20,937 nucleotides of DNA, from NCBI GenBank assembly GCA_036268405.1, contig DATAUF010000078.1, forward strand, positions 1 to 20,937, read 5' to 3'. The DNA comes from DASZTV01 sp036268405 (GTDB lineage: Bacteria; Actinomycetota; Actinomycetes; JAFAQI01). The notes below the pieces were generated by a model. The model made no database searches, was not told the origin of the DNA, and was given only the letters and a program-made list of their open reading frames with translations. This document shows positions 13,821 through 20,437 of the stretch, piece after piece. A program made the translations under genes and the position numbers. How positions within the stretch are numbered: the first letter of the stretch is position 1; each line of letters opens with the position of its first letter.

Positions 13821-13849
13821 ACAGTATGGTTAAACGTATAAGTAAGCAA
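13821..13849 (-). promoter_or_regulatory. candidate promoter of the eight-gene transport operon
   Basis: Reading the minus strand, TTGCTT (13849-13844) and TACTGT (13826-13821) are separated by exactly 17 nt, fitting a housekeeping sigma pattern TTGNNN-N17-TANNNT. Transcription would begin near 13814, leaving about 43 nt of leader containing the AGGAGG. This is the most AT-rich stretch between the acyl-CoA synthetase and the binding protein. Confidence 0.5.
13830..13841. promoter_or_regulatory. imperfect palindrome inside the promoter spacer, possible operator
   Basis: TTAAACGTATAA is a 12-bp palindrome with one mismatched pair, centred on ACGT. It lies wholly between the -35 and -10 boxes of the operon promoter, where a bound repressor would block RNA polymerase. 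Which protein binds is unknown; the TetR protein encoded at 16116 is the nearest candidate. Confidence 0.35.
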
Positions 13850-13852
13850 TGG

Positions 13853-13862
13853 CGGTATACCG
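13853..13862. promoter_or_regulatory. perfect 10-bp palindrome upstream of the operon -35
   Basis: CGGTATACCG is self-complementary and lies 4 bp upstream of the -35 box. Its half CGGTA also occurs in the inverted repeat at the divergent TetR/serine hydrolase promoter (16119-16148), so the two sites may be read by the same regulator. Confidence 0.35.
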
Positions 13863-13885
13863 GAATCGGGCGCTCCCACGACGGT

Positions 13886-15433
13886 TCACGGCGCTACCCC
13901 TAAGTACTGGTCGCGGAGCACGCGCTTGAGAACCTTCCCCGCTCCGGAAAGCGGGAGCGCGTCGACGAAGGTCACGCGGCGCGGGACCTTGTAGCCCGCG
14001 ATCTGCTCTCGAGCGAAGGTGACGATGTCGTCCGCCGTCGCTTGCGCGCCGGGTTGCAGGACGACGATGGCGTGCACGATCTCGCCCCACTTGTCATCGG
14101 GCGCACCGATCACCGCACACGCTGCAACGGCCGGGTGCCGGCAGACGGCGTTCTCGACCTCGGCCGAGTAGATGTTCTCGCCACCCGAGATGACCATGTC
14201 CTTGATCCGGTCGACGACGAAGAGGTAACCGTCGGCATCGAGGTATCCGGCGTCACCGGTGTGCATCCCGTCGGGCTGCAGCGCAGCGGCGGTCTCTTCC
14301 GGCCGCCGCCAGTAACCGAGCATCACGTGCGGACCGGCGACGACGACCTCGCCGACCTCGCCGGTGTCGGCGGTGCTCCCGTCCTCGCGGATGATCGTGA
14401 CCATCGCGTGCGGTGCCGCGCGGCCGGCCGAACGACGCCGCGAAGGTCGGTCCGGCGAGTCGACGTGGTCGTCGGCGGAGAGCAACGTGGCGACGGGCGA
14501 GAGCTCCGTCATGCCGTACGCCTGGCTGAAGCTGACGTTGGGAAACGCCTTCATCGCCCGGGCGAGCAGGTCGTCATCGATGGGCGAGGCTCCGTAGACA
14601 ATTCGCTCGAGGCTGGTGACGTCGTACTCAGCAAGAGATGGATCGTCGGTGACCAGCTGGATCATCGTCGGCACGAGCAGCACATCGGTGACCTGATGTT
14701 GCGAAATCGCCTCCAGCACGAGCTGGACGTCGAAGTGCGAGATGACGACGTGGTGGCAACCCATCTGCAGCAGCGAGTACCACGCGGCCAGGTCTGCGAG
14801 ATGGAACATCGGAGCGGCGTGAAGGAAGCGCGACCGCGGCGTGAGGAACGAGCCCGACGCCATCGAGCCGAGCGCCGACGTCAGCAGGTTGGCCGAGCTG
14901 AGCATCACGCCCTTGGGCAGGCCGGTCGTGCCGCCGGTGTAGAACAAGCCGACCATCTCGTGGTCGGAAGGCGCGCGGTCCTCGATCGGCTCGGCGCCCG
15001 CGATCAGCTCCTCCATCGAGAGCATGCCGGGCGGGGTCTCGGCATCGCCTAGGTGGACGAGCGTGTGCAACGAGTCGACGTCGCGGCGCAGCTGCTCACC
15101 CACTTGCGCGAAGAGGTCGTCGACGAACAAGACACCGGTTTCGGAGTCGGTCAATGCGAAGGCGATCTCCGGCGGCGCCCAGCGGATGTTCTGCGGGTTG
15201 ACCACGGCGCCCGCCCACGCCGTGGCGAGCAGGACGTCGGAGTAGCGGTCAGAGTTCAGCGCGAGGATCGCGACCCGGTCGCCGTCCTGCACGCCGAGGT
15301 TCCGTAGCGCGCCGGCGAGGCGCGAGACCCGACCGTAGACCTGCGCAAATGTGTGCGTGCGGTCCCCGTACGTCGTCATCGGCGAGTCGGGAGCCTGCTG
15401 CACGGCTCGATGCAACGCGCGGGTCAGCGTCAT
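13886..15433 (-). CDS. acyl-CoA synthetase (AMP-forming, ANL superfamily)
   Basis: A 515-residue cytoplasmic enzyme that activates a carboxylic acid to its CoA thioester through an acyl-AMP. All core motifs are present: P-loop YTGGTTGLPKG at 165-175, YGMTE at 306-310, HTGD at 391-394, the hinge Asp/Arg in VDRIKD at 408-409, and the catalytic Lys500 in SGAGKVLKR near the C-terminus. Length and layout fit fatty-acid/aromatic CoA ligases of the FadD/4-coumarate ligase type; substrate cannot be chosen. The ATG at 15433 overlaps the TetR stop by 4 nt (ATGA), so the regulator and ligase are one coupled unit. The transport operon starts 114 nt downstream in the same direction, which supports a role in activating imported or hydrolysed acid. 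Confidence 0.95.
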   Translation of the reverse strand: MTLTRALHRAVQQAPDSPMTTYGDRTHTFAQVYGRVSRLAGALRNLGVQDGDRVAILALNSDRYSDVLLATAWAGAVVNPQNIRWAPPEIAFALTDSETGVLFVDDLFAQVGEQLRRDVDSLHTLVHLGDAETPPGMLSMEELIAGAEPIEDRAPSDHEMVGLFYTGGTTGLPKGVMLSSANLLTSALGSMASGSFLTPRSRFLHAAPMFHLADLAAWYSLLQMGCHHVVISHFDVQLVLEAISQHQVTDVLLVPTMIQLVTDDPSLAEYDVTSLERIVYGASPIDDDLLARAMKAFPNVSFSQAYGMTELSPVATLLSADDHVDSPDRPSRRRSAGRAAPHAMVTIIREDGSTADTGEVGEVVVAGPHVMLGYWRRPEETAAALQPDGMHTGDAGYLDADGYLFVVDRIKDMVISGGENIYSAEVENAVCRHPAVAACAVIGAPDDKWGEIVHAIVVLQPGAQATADDIVTFAREQIAGYKVPRRVTFVDALPLSGAGKVLKRVLRDQYLGVAP

Positions 15434-16116
15434 GCGGTCCCTCTCATTGCGCGACGTGCACCTAGTCCTAGACGTGCTGTTGATTGACCTGGCATCGGAG
15501 CGCGGATGCCGTCCGTGAACAAGGTGAGGTACTCCTCGACGGCTTCGGCGAAGGTCACGCCGGCGGACCGCAGCACATCCGGGTCGAGCAGTCGCATCAG
15601 CCCTGCGTCGAAGGTCTCGGCGGTGAGCCGCGGGTGGATGGATCGAAACTCGCCGGTCTCCGTGCCTTTGACGAGCATGCGCTCGACGATGCTGCGGGCG
15701 TACCGGAAGTGCGAGGAGACCAGCAGGGCTGCGTCCGGCGAAGCCGCGACGTCCTCGGTGAAGCTGAGTGTCGCGCGATGCAGCTCGGTCAGACCTTTGG
15801 TGAGGTACGCGCGCACCTGGTCGAGCAGAGTCGCCTCGCGAGCAGAGGCCTCCCGAGCAATCCGCGCGAGGCGGCGCAGCACACGGTCGATCGCGATGAG
15901 GACCAGGCCCTCCTTGCTGTCCGCGATCTCATAAAGGGTGCGTCGCGAGCACCGCAGGCGTTCGGCCAGACCCCCGACGGTGAGATCACGGAAGCCTTCG
16001 GTCAGGACGATCGTCTCGAGACCCTCGAGGATCTCCAGGTGGCGCGGGCCGTAGCTCTTCCCTGCCATCAAGTCCGGTGGCGCTGGCGTGGCAGAGGCCC
16101 TGGACACCGTCGTCAT
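15430..16116 (-). CDS. TetR/AcrR family transcriptional regulator
   Basis: A 228-residue regulator when read from the ATG at 16116. The frame is open to 16161, but that would place the start beyond the promoter; a TANNNT box 7 nt before 16116 makes this start attractive, and a further ATG at 16068 is an alternative. The TetR_N domain is at about residues 25-70 with the helix-turn-helix at about 45-64 (LTVGGLAERLRCSRRTLYEI). The remainder is the helical ligand domain. It is translated together with the acyl-CoA synthetase and lies divergent from a serine hydrolase, so it probably represses itself, the synthetase and the hydrolase in response to an acyl or aromatic CoA, and perhaps also the transport operon. 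The family is firm; targets are inferred from the inverted repeat between the two divergent genes. Confidence 0.92.
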   Translation of the reverse strand: MTTVSRASATPAPPDLMAGKSYGPRHLEILEGLETIVLTEGFRDLTVGGLAERLRCSRRTLYEIADSKEGLVLIAIDRVLRRLARIAREASAREATLLDQVRAYLTKGLTELHRATLSFTEDVAASPDAALLVSSHFRYARSIVERMLVKGTETGEFRSIHPRLTAETFDAGLMRLLDPDVLRSAGVTFAEAVEEYLTLFTDGIRAPMPGQSTARLGLGARRAMRGTA

Positions 16117-16128
16117 GGGCGGTACTGT
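16101..16128 (+). promoter_or_regulatory. candidate promoter of the serine hydrolase gene
   Basis: TGGACA (16101-16106, five of six bases of TTGACA) and TACTGT (16123-16128) are 16 nt apart. Transcription would start about 30 nt before the GTG at 16164, leaving room for the GGGAGG. The -10 is the same hexamer as proposed for the transport operon. The -35 lies inside the start of the divergent TetR gene. Confidence 0.5.
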
Positions 16129-16148
16129 AAGGGCCACTCCGGTACCGC
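16119..16148. promoter_or_regulatory. inverted repeat across the divergent promoters, possible TetR operator
   Basis: GCGGTAC (16119-16125) and GTACCGC (16142-16148) are perfect 7-bp inverted arms with a 16-nt spacer; the right arm also belongs to the palindrome CGGTACCG at 16140-16147. The repeat covers the -10 boxes of both divergent promoters and touches the minus -35, so binding would shut both directions. Autoregulation by the adjacent TetR protein is an inference. Confidence 0.45.
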
Positions 16149-16152
16149 ACAA
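16124..16152 (-). promoter_or_regulatory. candidate leaderless promoter of the TetR/acyl-CoA synthetase unit
   Basis: On the minus strand TTGTGC (16152-16147), a 17-nt spacer, and TACAGT (16129-16124), then 7 nt to the ATG at 16116. This spacing would start the mRNA at or beside the start codon, matching the absence of a Shine-Dalgarno sequence there. Confidence 0.5.
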
Positions 16153-16158
16153 GGGAGG
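16153..16158 (+). promoter_or_regulatory. ribosome binding site of the serine hydrolase gene
   Basis: GGGAGG is followed by five nt (CACGC) and the GTG at 16164, which fixes this start over the ATG eleven bases downstream. Confidence 0.8.
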
Positions 16159-16163
16159 CACGC

Positions 16164-17429
16164 GTGACGACGATGGCGTCCGAGACCGAGCACGGCCGGG
16201 TCGCGCCAGGCTTCGAGCCGGTACGCGATGCGCTCGTCCGATCGCCCCTCGTCGGCGCCGGCGGTGCCGCCTTTGCGGCGTACGCCGACGGTCAGCTCAT
16301 CGTGGACGTACGGACCGGCACGGCCCAGCCCGGAAAGCCGTGGGCTCCTGACACGCTCGCGATTCTGATGTCGGTCACGAAGTCGTTCGTGGCGTTCTGC
16401 GTGCAGATTCTCGACGACCGTGGCGAGATCGACCTCGACGCGAAGGTCTCGCACTACTGGCCGGAGTTCGCCGCTGCGGGCAAGGACGAGATCACGGTGC
16501 GGCAGCTGCTGCGGCACACGGCCGGCGCGATCAAGGTGCCGTCGCAGCTGCGACTGATGCAGGCAGATGGCGACGGCTGGGACGACTACGAGGGGATCGC
16601 GGCGGCGCTCGCCGCAGAGCCGCCGGTCTGGAAGCCCGGAACCGAGCACGGGTACCACGCGCTCACCTTCGGGTGGCTGGTGGGCGAGGTCGTCCGGCGC
16701 GTGACGGGCGTGAGTCCGGGCGCGTTCTTCGGTAAGGAGGTCATCGACCCACTGGGCCTCGACATCCACCTCGGCCTCGACGACGCGGAGTTCGCCCGCC
16801 TCGCGGGTGTTCTCGACTTCGACACCGCAGAGCTCGGCTTTCCGCAGAAGCTCTTCATGCCGCGGCTGATGAGGTCGATGACCGACCCCGCGACGTACGC
16901 CGGCATGGCCTTCGGCGGCACCGGCGGACGATCGGTGATCTCGGATGTCGTCGCGTTGACCCAACACGGCGGAATCCTGCGCGCGGAGGTGATGGCGAGC
17001 AGTGGCTGCGCGACCGCGGCGGCGCTCGCGCGGTTCTTCTCGATCCTGGCGCTCGGTGGGGAGCTCGACGGGCATCGCGTGGTGTCGGAGGAGTCGGTGC
17101 GCAAGTGGAGCGTCCCGGAGATCACCGCCGGTGACCGCGTCGTCACCCAGTCACTGCCATCGTGGCTGGTGCAACTCGGCCGGATGGAGAAGATGACGAC
17201 GGTCACCCGCACGCTCGGCTACCTCTACAACAACCCGCCTGCCAAAGGGACGCGCCTGCTCGGCCCGACGCCTTCGGCCTTCGGCGGGCTCGGAGCCGGC
17301 GGCCAGGTGGCGTTCGCCGACCCGGTACGCCGGGTCAGCGGCGGCTTCGTGCGCAACGCGCTCGCCCACAAGCCGGACCTCGGCAACGAGGTCATCCAGG
17401 CGTTCTACACGTGCCTCGACCAGCGTTAG
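16164..17429 (+). CDS. serine hydrolase, beta-lactamase class C / esterase family
   Basis: A 421-residue penicillin-binding-protein-fold hydrolase. The SxxK motif is SVTK with Ser70 and Lys73; the second motif Tyr is Tyr164 in GYHAL, the variant typical of esterases of this family rather than true beta-lactamases (YxN); the third motif region is FGGLGAGGQ at about 373-381, in place of KTG/HTG. No signal peptide is visible, so it is likely a cytoplasmic esterase, similar in kind to EstB/LipE-type enzymes. It is divergent from the TetR gene with shared promoter DNA, and thus probably induced together with the acyl-CoA synthetase. It would be a second esterase besides the HSL-family enzyme in the transport operon. 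The last 4 nt overlap the convergent M48 protease gene. Family secure, substrate unknown. Confidence 0.92.
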   Translation: MTTMASETEHGRVAPGFEPVRDALVRSPLVGAGGAAFAAYADGQLIVDVRTGTAQPGKPWAPDTLAILMSVTKSFVAFCVQILDDRGEIDLDAKVSHYWPEFAAAGKDEITVRQLLRHTAGAIKVPSQLRLMQADGDGWDDYEGIAAALAAEPPVWKPGTEHGYHALTFGWLVGEVVRRVTGVSPGAFFGKEVIDPLGLDIHLGLDDAEFARLAGVLDFDTAELGFPQKLFMPRLMRSMTDPATYAGMAFGGTGGRSVISDVVALTQHGGILRAEVMASSGCATAAALARFFSILALGGELDGHRVVSEESVRKWSVPEITAGDRVVTQSLPSWLVQLGRMEKMTTVTRTLGYLYNNPPAKGTRLLGPTPSAFGGLGAGGQVAFADPVRRVSGGFVRNALAHKPDLGNEVIQAFYTCLDQR

Positions 17430-19075
17430 CCGGCGAGGGTTGCAGCCGCGACGATGGCGCTGACTGCAAGTAGGAGAACCGACAGCGAGTAGTTGATGAT
17501 GAACTGCGAGTTGTTCGCGGCTCTGCCGTTGGCCGGCACCACCCGGCGCAGCTCGACGTACGGGCCCATCTCGCGGCGGTACCACCCGGTGACGATGACA
17601 TCCTGATCCGCGAACCTGCCCGCCCGGCATAGCGCGAAGAACGTCCTGCTGAACGGCAGCTGGTTGGTGTAGAGCACCGGCACATAGCCGCTCTCGTCCG
17701 CGACGACGATGTCGGCTGAGAACACGTAGCCGGGCATCCCTCGGCCGAGGACCCGGCCCTTGATGCTCACCGGGATCCCGGTCACCGGGCTGGCGTCCAT
17801 CCGGCTCAGCAACGAGGTCACGCGGTCGACGGGGACGAAGCCGGTGACGGGCGTACGTTGCAGCGCCCGTGCCACGAGCAGCGCACCGGCAATGAGACCC
17901 AGGTCTGCGGCGAGCTTGGCGTTGTGGGCGCTGAACCCGACGATCGCGGCGGCGATCAGAGCGACGAACCCGAGGTAGCGCAGCGGGAGCTCCCACCAGA
18001 ACCTGACCCGTGCCGCGGTTACCTCGGGGCCTCGCGCCCTTAGCAGGTCGGTGGCGTGCCAGCTGGTAGGGGCACCGGGCAGGCCGCTCGTCTCGAGCGC
18101 CGCGACCCGATGCACCACGAGCGGGTGGGTTGCCAGCTTCTCCGAGAACCGGCCCCACGGGTTGACGGCGTCCCACTTCATCGCGGCCAGCGCCACCTGC
18201 GGCGTCTGGCCCGACTCGATCGAGTCGACCAGCGCGCCGTCGACCCGGTCGTTCGCGATGCCGAGCGCACGGACAGCCTTCATGCGGTGTCCCTGGCGTT
18301 CGAGCGCCCGTGCCTCCTTGCGCCGCTTCTGCGCGGTGAGGTCGCGCACCTGTTGCGAGCGCGCCCGGTCGGCCTGACCGATGCCGTACGCGATCTTGAC
18401 CAGTGCCGAGCACAACGCCTCGCCGTCGCCGGTGGCAACGCACGAGTGATGGTCGGCACCGAGCTCGCGGGCCCGGCTCAACGCGAGTACGGCGAGCTGG
18501 GACAGCAGGTAGCCGGCGTAGGCAACCCACCCGACGATCGCAGCCTGACCGCGCTGCGACCGGCCCATGACGTAGACGTAGTAGAGGACGATCGGGATGA
18601 TCGCGGCGACGGTCATGACGATGAAATCGCGGTTCTTGACGTGACCGACCTCGTGGGCGACGACGGCGGCCAGCTCGCGGTCATCGAGTCGCTCGACGAC
18701 CCCGCGCGACACCCAGATCCTCGCGTCCCGCTGGGTTCGGCCGAAGGCGAACGCGTTGGGGGTGCCGTCGTCAATCACGCCCAGCTTCACGAGCGGGACG
18801 CCGGCGTTGTGGCACTGCTGGGCGACGATCTGGCCGAGCCGCTGCCCGTCGGCGTAACCACTGCCATCCGGGAGCTTGTCGATGACGTACGCCGGCGTGA
18901 GCCACTCGATGATCGTCGGGCCGAACGCGTACTGCGCCAGCACGATCAGGATCGAGACGACGAACGGCACCACGGGCGAGACCGACGTGAAGATGACGAC
19001 CAGCCCGCCGACGAGGACGAGCACCGAAGCCAGCGTGAACAGCGACAGCGCCGACCGGCGCCAGACGTACCCCAT
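17426..19075 (-). CDS. HtpX-like M48 membrane metalloprotease with extra C-terminal domain
   Basis: A 549-residue membrane zinc protease. The start at ATG 19075 is chosen because GGAGGGG lies just upstream; the frame opens at a GTG at 19093 without such a site. Two N-terminal helices (about 10-30 and 36-57) precede the catalytic domain; the zinc site is HEVGH with His141, Glu142 and His145, the third ligand Glu204 (RELGAD), with two more helices between them. The M48 ending THPLVVHRVAAL is at about 317-328. Unlike E. coli HtpX (about 290 residues), about 200 residues follow: two helices (366-405), a beta-rich domain (about 410-512, VSIKGRVLGRG, DVIVTGWYRR) that resembles an OB-like fold, and a final helix (about 527-546). 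The likely role is membrane-protein quality control. The extension's function is unknown. Confidence 0.9.
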   Translation of the reverse strand: MGYVWRRSALSLFTLASVLVLVGGLVVIFTSVSPVVPFVVSILIVLAQYAFGPTIIEWLTPAYVIDKLPDGSGYADGQRLGQIVAQQCHNAGVPLVKLGVIDDGTPNAFAFGRTQRDARIWVSRGVVERLDDRELAAVVAHEVGHVKNRDFIVMTVAAIIPIVLYYVYVMGRSQRGQAAIVGWVAYAGYLLSQLAVLALSRARELGADHHSCVATGDGEALCSALVKIAYGIGQADRARSQQVRDLTAQKRRKEARALERQGHRMKAVRALGIANDRVDGALVDSIESGQTPQVALAAMKWDAVNPWGRFSEKLATHPLVVHRVAALETSGLPGAPTSWHATDLLRARGPEVTAARVRFWWELPLRYLGFVALIAAAIVGFSAHNAKLAADLGLIAGALLVARALQRTPVTGFVPVDRVTSLLSRMDASPVTGIPVSIKGRVLGRGMPGYVFSADIVVADESGYVPVLYTNQLPFSRTFFALCRAGRFADQDVIVTGWYRREMGPYVELRRVVPANGRAANNSQFIINYSLSVLLLAVSAIVAAATLAG

Positions 19076-19081
19076 GGGACC

Positions 19082-19086
19082 CCTCC
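19082..19086 (-). promoter_or_regulatory. ribosome binding site of the M48 protease gene
   Basis: GGAGG on the minus strand (within GGAGGGG), with 6 nt to the ATG at 19075. It decides between this start and a GTG six codons upstream. Confidence 0.75.
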
Positions 19087-19142
19087 GAAGCACACGCCGT
19101 ACCCCACGGCGGTCACCTCAAATGATCCGGCATCGCCGATCG

Positions 19143-19189
19143 TTTGTGAACCGCCAGCTGGACGGAGCTACATCAAGCGGGTTCACAAA
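19143..19189. promoter_or_regulatory. long inverted repeat between the PPOX and M48 protease genes
   Basis: TTTGTGAACC (19143-19152) and GGTTCACAAA (19180-19189) are perfect 10-bp inverted arms, 27 nt apart; the pairing can extend inward past one bulged G (CGC/GCG). The loop contains the palindrome CCAGCTGG (19154-19161). It lies about 70-115 nt upstream of the protease start and only 5 nt after the PPOX stop. There is no T-run after either arm, so a protein-binding site or an RNA stem is more likely than a plain terminator. Confidence 0.5.
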
Positions 19190-19194
19190 TCAGG

Positions 19195-19566
19195 TCATTC
19201 GATGCCAAAGCTGTTGACCTTCTCGACGTGGATCCGGACGAAGCCGTCCCCGAAGCCGTCACCGAGCTCGGCGCCACCGTCGGCGATCGCCTCAGCGCGA
19301 CCGCGGATCTCGAGCATCCGCGGGGCCCAGGGATCGACCGTCTTCAGGTCGTCGACCACGATCGCTGCCCACGGGTTGGCCGCGACGTCGCGGTATTTCT
19401 TCGTCGTCGCAACGTGAAAGCCGCCGACATCGACCGCGTTGAGGTCGGTGTTGTAGCGGAACGACGTCGGTACGACGTGCGGCTTGCCGTCCGCGCCTGT
19501 CGTCGCGATGCGCCCGAGCCGCTGGCTCGCGAGGTAGTCGATCTGCGCAGTGGTGAGTTCAGCCAT
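19195..19566 (-). CDS. PPOX-class probable F420-dependent enzyme
   Basis: A 123-residue single-domain split-barrel protein of the pyridoxamine-phosphate-oxidase-like superfamily. The sequence (LASQRLGRIATTGADGKPHVVPTSF, VDVGGFHVATTKKYRDV, VDDLKTVDPWAPRMLEIRGR, ending RIHVEKVNSFGI) matches in pattern the actinobacterial PPOX subgroup thought to use cofactor F420 (MSMEG_5819-like). It probably reduces or binds a small molecule in the cytoplasm as a dimer; the substrate is unknown. The start ATG at 19566 matches the usual N-terminus of the family; the frame runs on to 19674, but that would overlap the divergent gene. No strong Shine-Dalgarno is visible. F420 use is family knowledge, not shown by residues here. 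Confidence 0.88.
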   Translation of the reverse strand: MAELTTAQIDYLASQRLGRIATTGADGKPHVVPTSFRYNTDLNAVDVGGFHVATTKKYRDVAANPWAAIVVDDLKTVDPWAPRMLEIRGRAEAIADGGAELGDGFGDGFVRIHVEKVNSFGIE

Positions 19567-19668
19567 GACTGGCTCAACGACGTAACCCCACCTGTTAGTT
19601 CCACCGGTTGTCCACGGCCGGCGTCGGATTCCGGCTCGGATGTCGCTTGCCGCTGACACGATCGTCGG

Positions 19669-20373
19669 ATGCAAGCCTCAGACGCCGTACTCGCCCGGAT
19701 CCGCAAGCTGCTCGCGGTGGCCGAGCATCCGGCAACACCGCCCGCCGAGGCGGAGTCGGCAGCGCAGGCCGCCGAACGAATGATCATCAAGTACGCCATC
19801 GACGAGGCTCTGCTGGCCGCGCGCTCCGATGTCCGGAGCAAGCCGGAGGTTCGGATGATCGTGATCGAGGCGCCGTACGCATCTGCCAAGCGGGTGATCC
19901 TCAGCGCTGTCGCACGGGCACATGGCGTCCGGGTCATCAGCCACACGGGTCAGGCGGCCAGGGCGACGCTGGTCGGATTCGACAGCGACCTCCGTCTCGT
20001 AGACCTGCTGTTCACCAGCCTGTTGCTGCAGGCCGCGACCGGCATGCGCAGACAAGCCCGCAGCGACAAGGCATTCCGGCGGGCGTTCCTCATCGGGTTC
20101 GCGTACGAAGTTGGCGACCGCCTGCGGCAGGCCAGATCTGAGGCGGTCGCCGAGTCCGGCGGCGCGTCGACGGAACTCGCGCTGCGCAATCGGGACCACG
20201 AGGTCGCCGACGTGCTGCAGGAGCATTTTCCCCGGCTCGTCACCTCACGAATCTCCGTCTCCGACGGTGGGGGACTCGTCGCCGGCAGGCGCTCCGGCGC
20301 AACGGCCAACCTCACCTCGGGCGACCACCGGTTGTCAGGCGGGCGCGCTTCCATCGCCCGCAGCAGTTCGTGA
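19669..20373 (+). CDS. DUF2786 domain protein
   Basis: A 234-residue soluble protein. The N-terminal DUF2786 motif is at about residues 5-48: ARIRKLLAVAEHP, a TPPAEAESAAQAAERMI helix, and YAIDEALL. The middle part (about 60-160) contains a conserved-looking helical/beta region (GFDSDLRLVDLLFTSLLLQA, FRRAFLIGFAYEVGDRLRQAR) of the kind that follows DUF2786 in actinobacterial proteins. The last 35 residues are Gly/Ser/Arg-rich and probably disordered. Function is unknown in the family. It is divergent from the PPOX gene with about 100 nt between the starts. No clear Shine-Dalgarno precedes the ATG; a weak CACGAT six nt upstream could be a -10 for a leaderless start, but this is not convincing. 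Confidence 0.85.
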   Translation: MQASDAVLARIRKLLAVAEHPATPPAEAESAAQAAERMIIKYAIDEALLAARSDVRSKPEVRMIVIEAPYASAKRVILSAVARAHGVRVISHTGQAARATLVGFDSDLRLVDLLFTSLLLQAATGMRRQARSDKAFRRAFLIGFAYEVGDRLRQARSEAVAESGGASTELALRNRDHEVADVLQEHFPRLVTSRISVSDGGGLVAGRRSGATANLTSGDHRLSGGRASIARSSS

Positions 20374-20425
20374 ACGGTTAGCTACCGCGGGCGGTATCCA
20401 GCAGTCACAGTCGTGGGCGGGTCGC

Positions 20426-20431
20426 TAACTT
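20426..20431 (+). promoter_or_regulatory. -10-like box at leaderless distance from the thiolase-fold gene
   Basis: TAACTT fits TANNNT and is followed by 6 nt before the GTG at 20438. No Shine-Dalgarno is visible before that GTG. A GTCACA 16 nt upstream (20404-20409) is a poor -35. Confidence 0.35.
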
Positions 20432-20437
20432 GTCCGC

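Noticed and set aside
13772..13879. Upstream extension of the binding-protein gene to 13879
   Set aside because: The extension would place residues before the lipoprotein signal peptide and run through the promoter and palindromes; AGGAGG six nt before GTG 13771 marks the real start.
19567..19674. N-terminal extension of the PPOX gene to 19674
   Set aside because: It would overlap the start of the divergent DUF2786 gene, and the family normally begins at the MAELTTAQ position.
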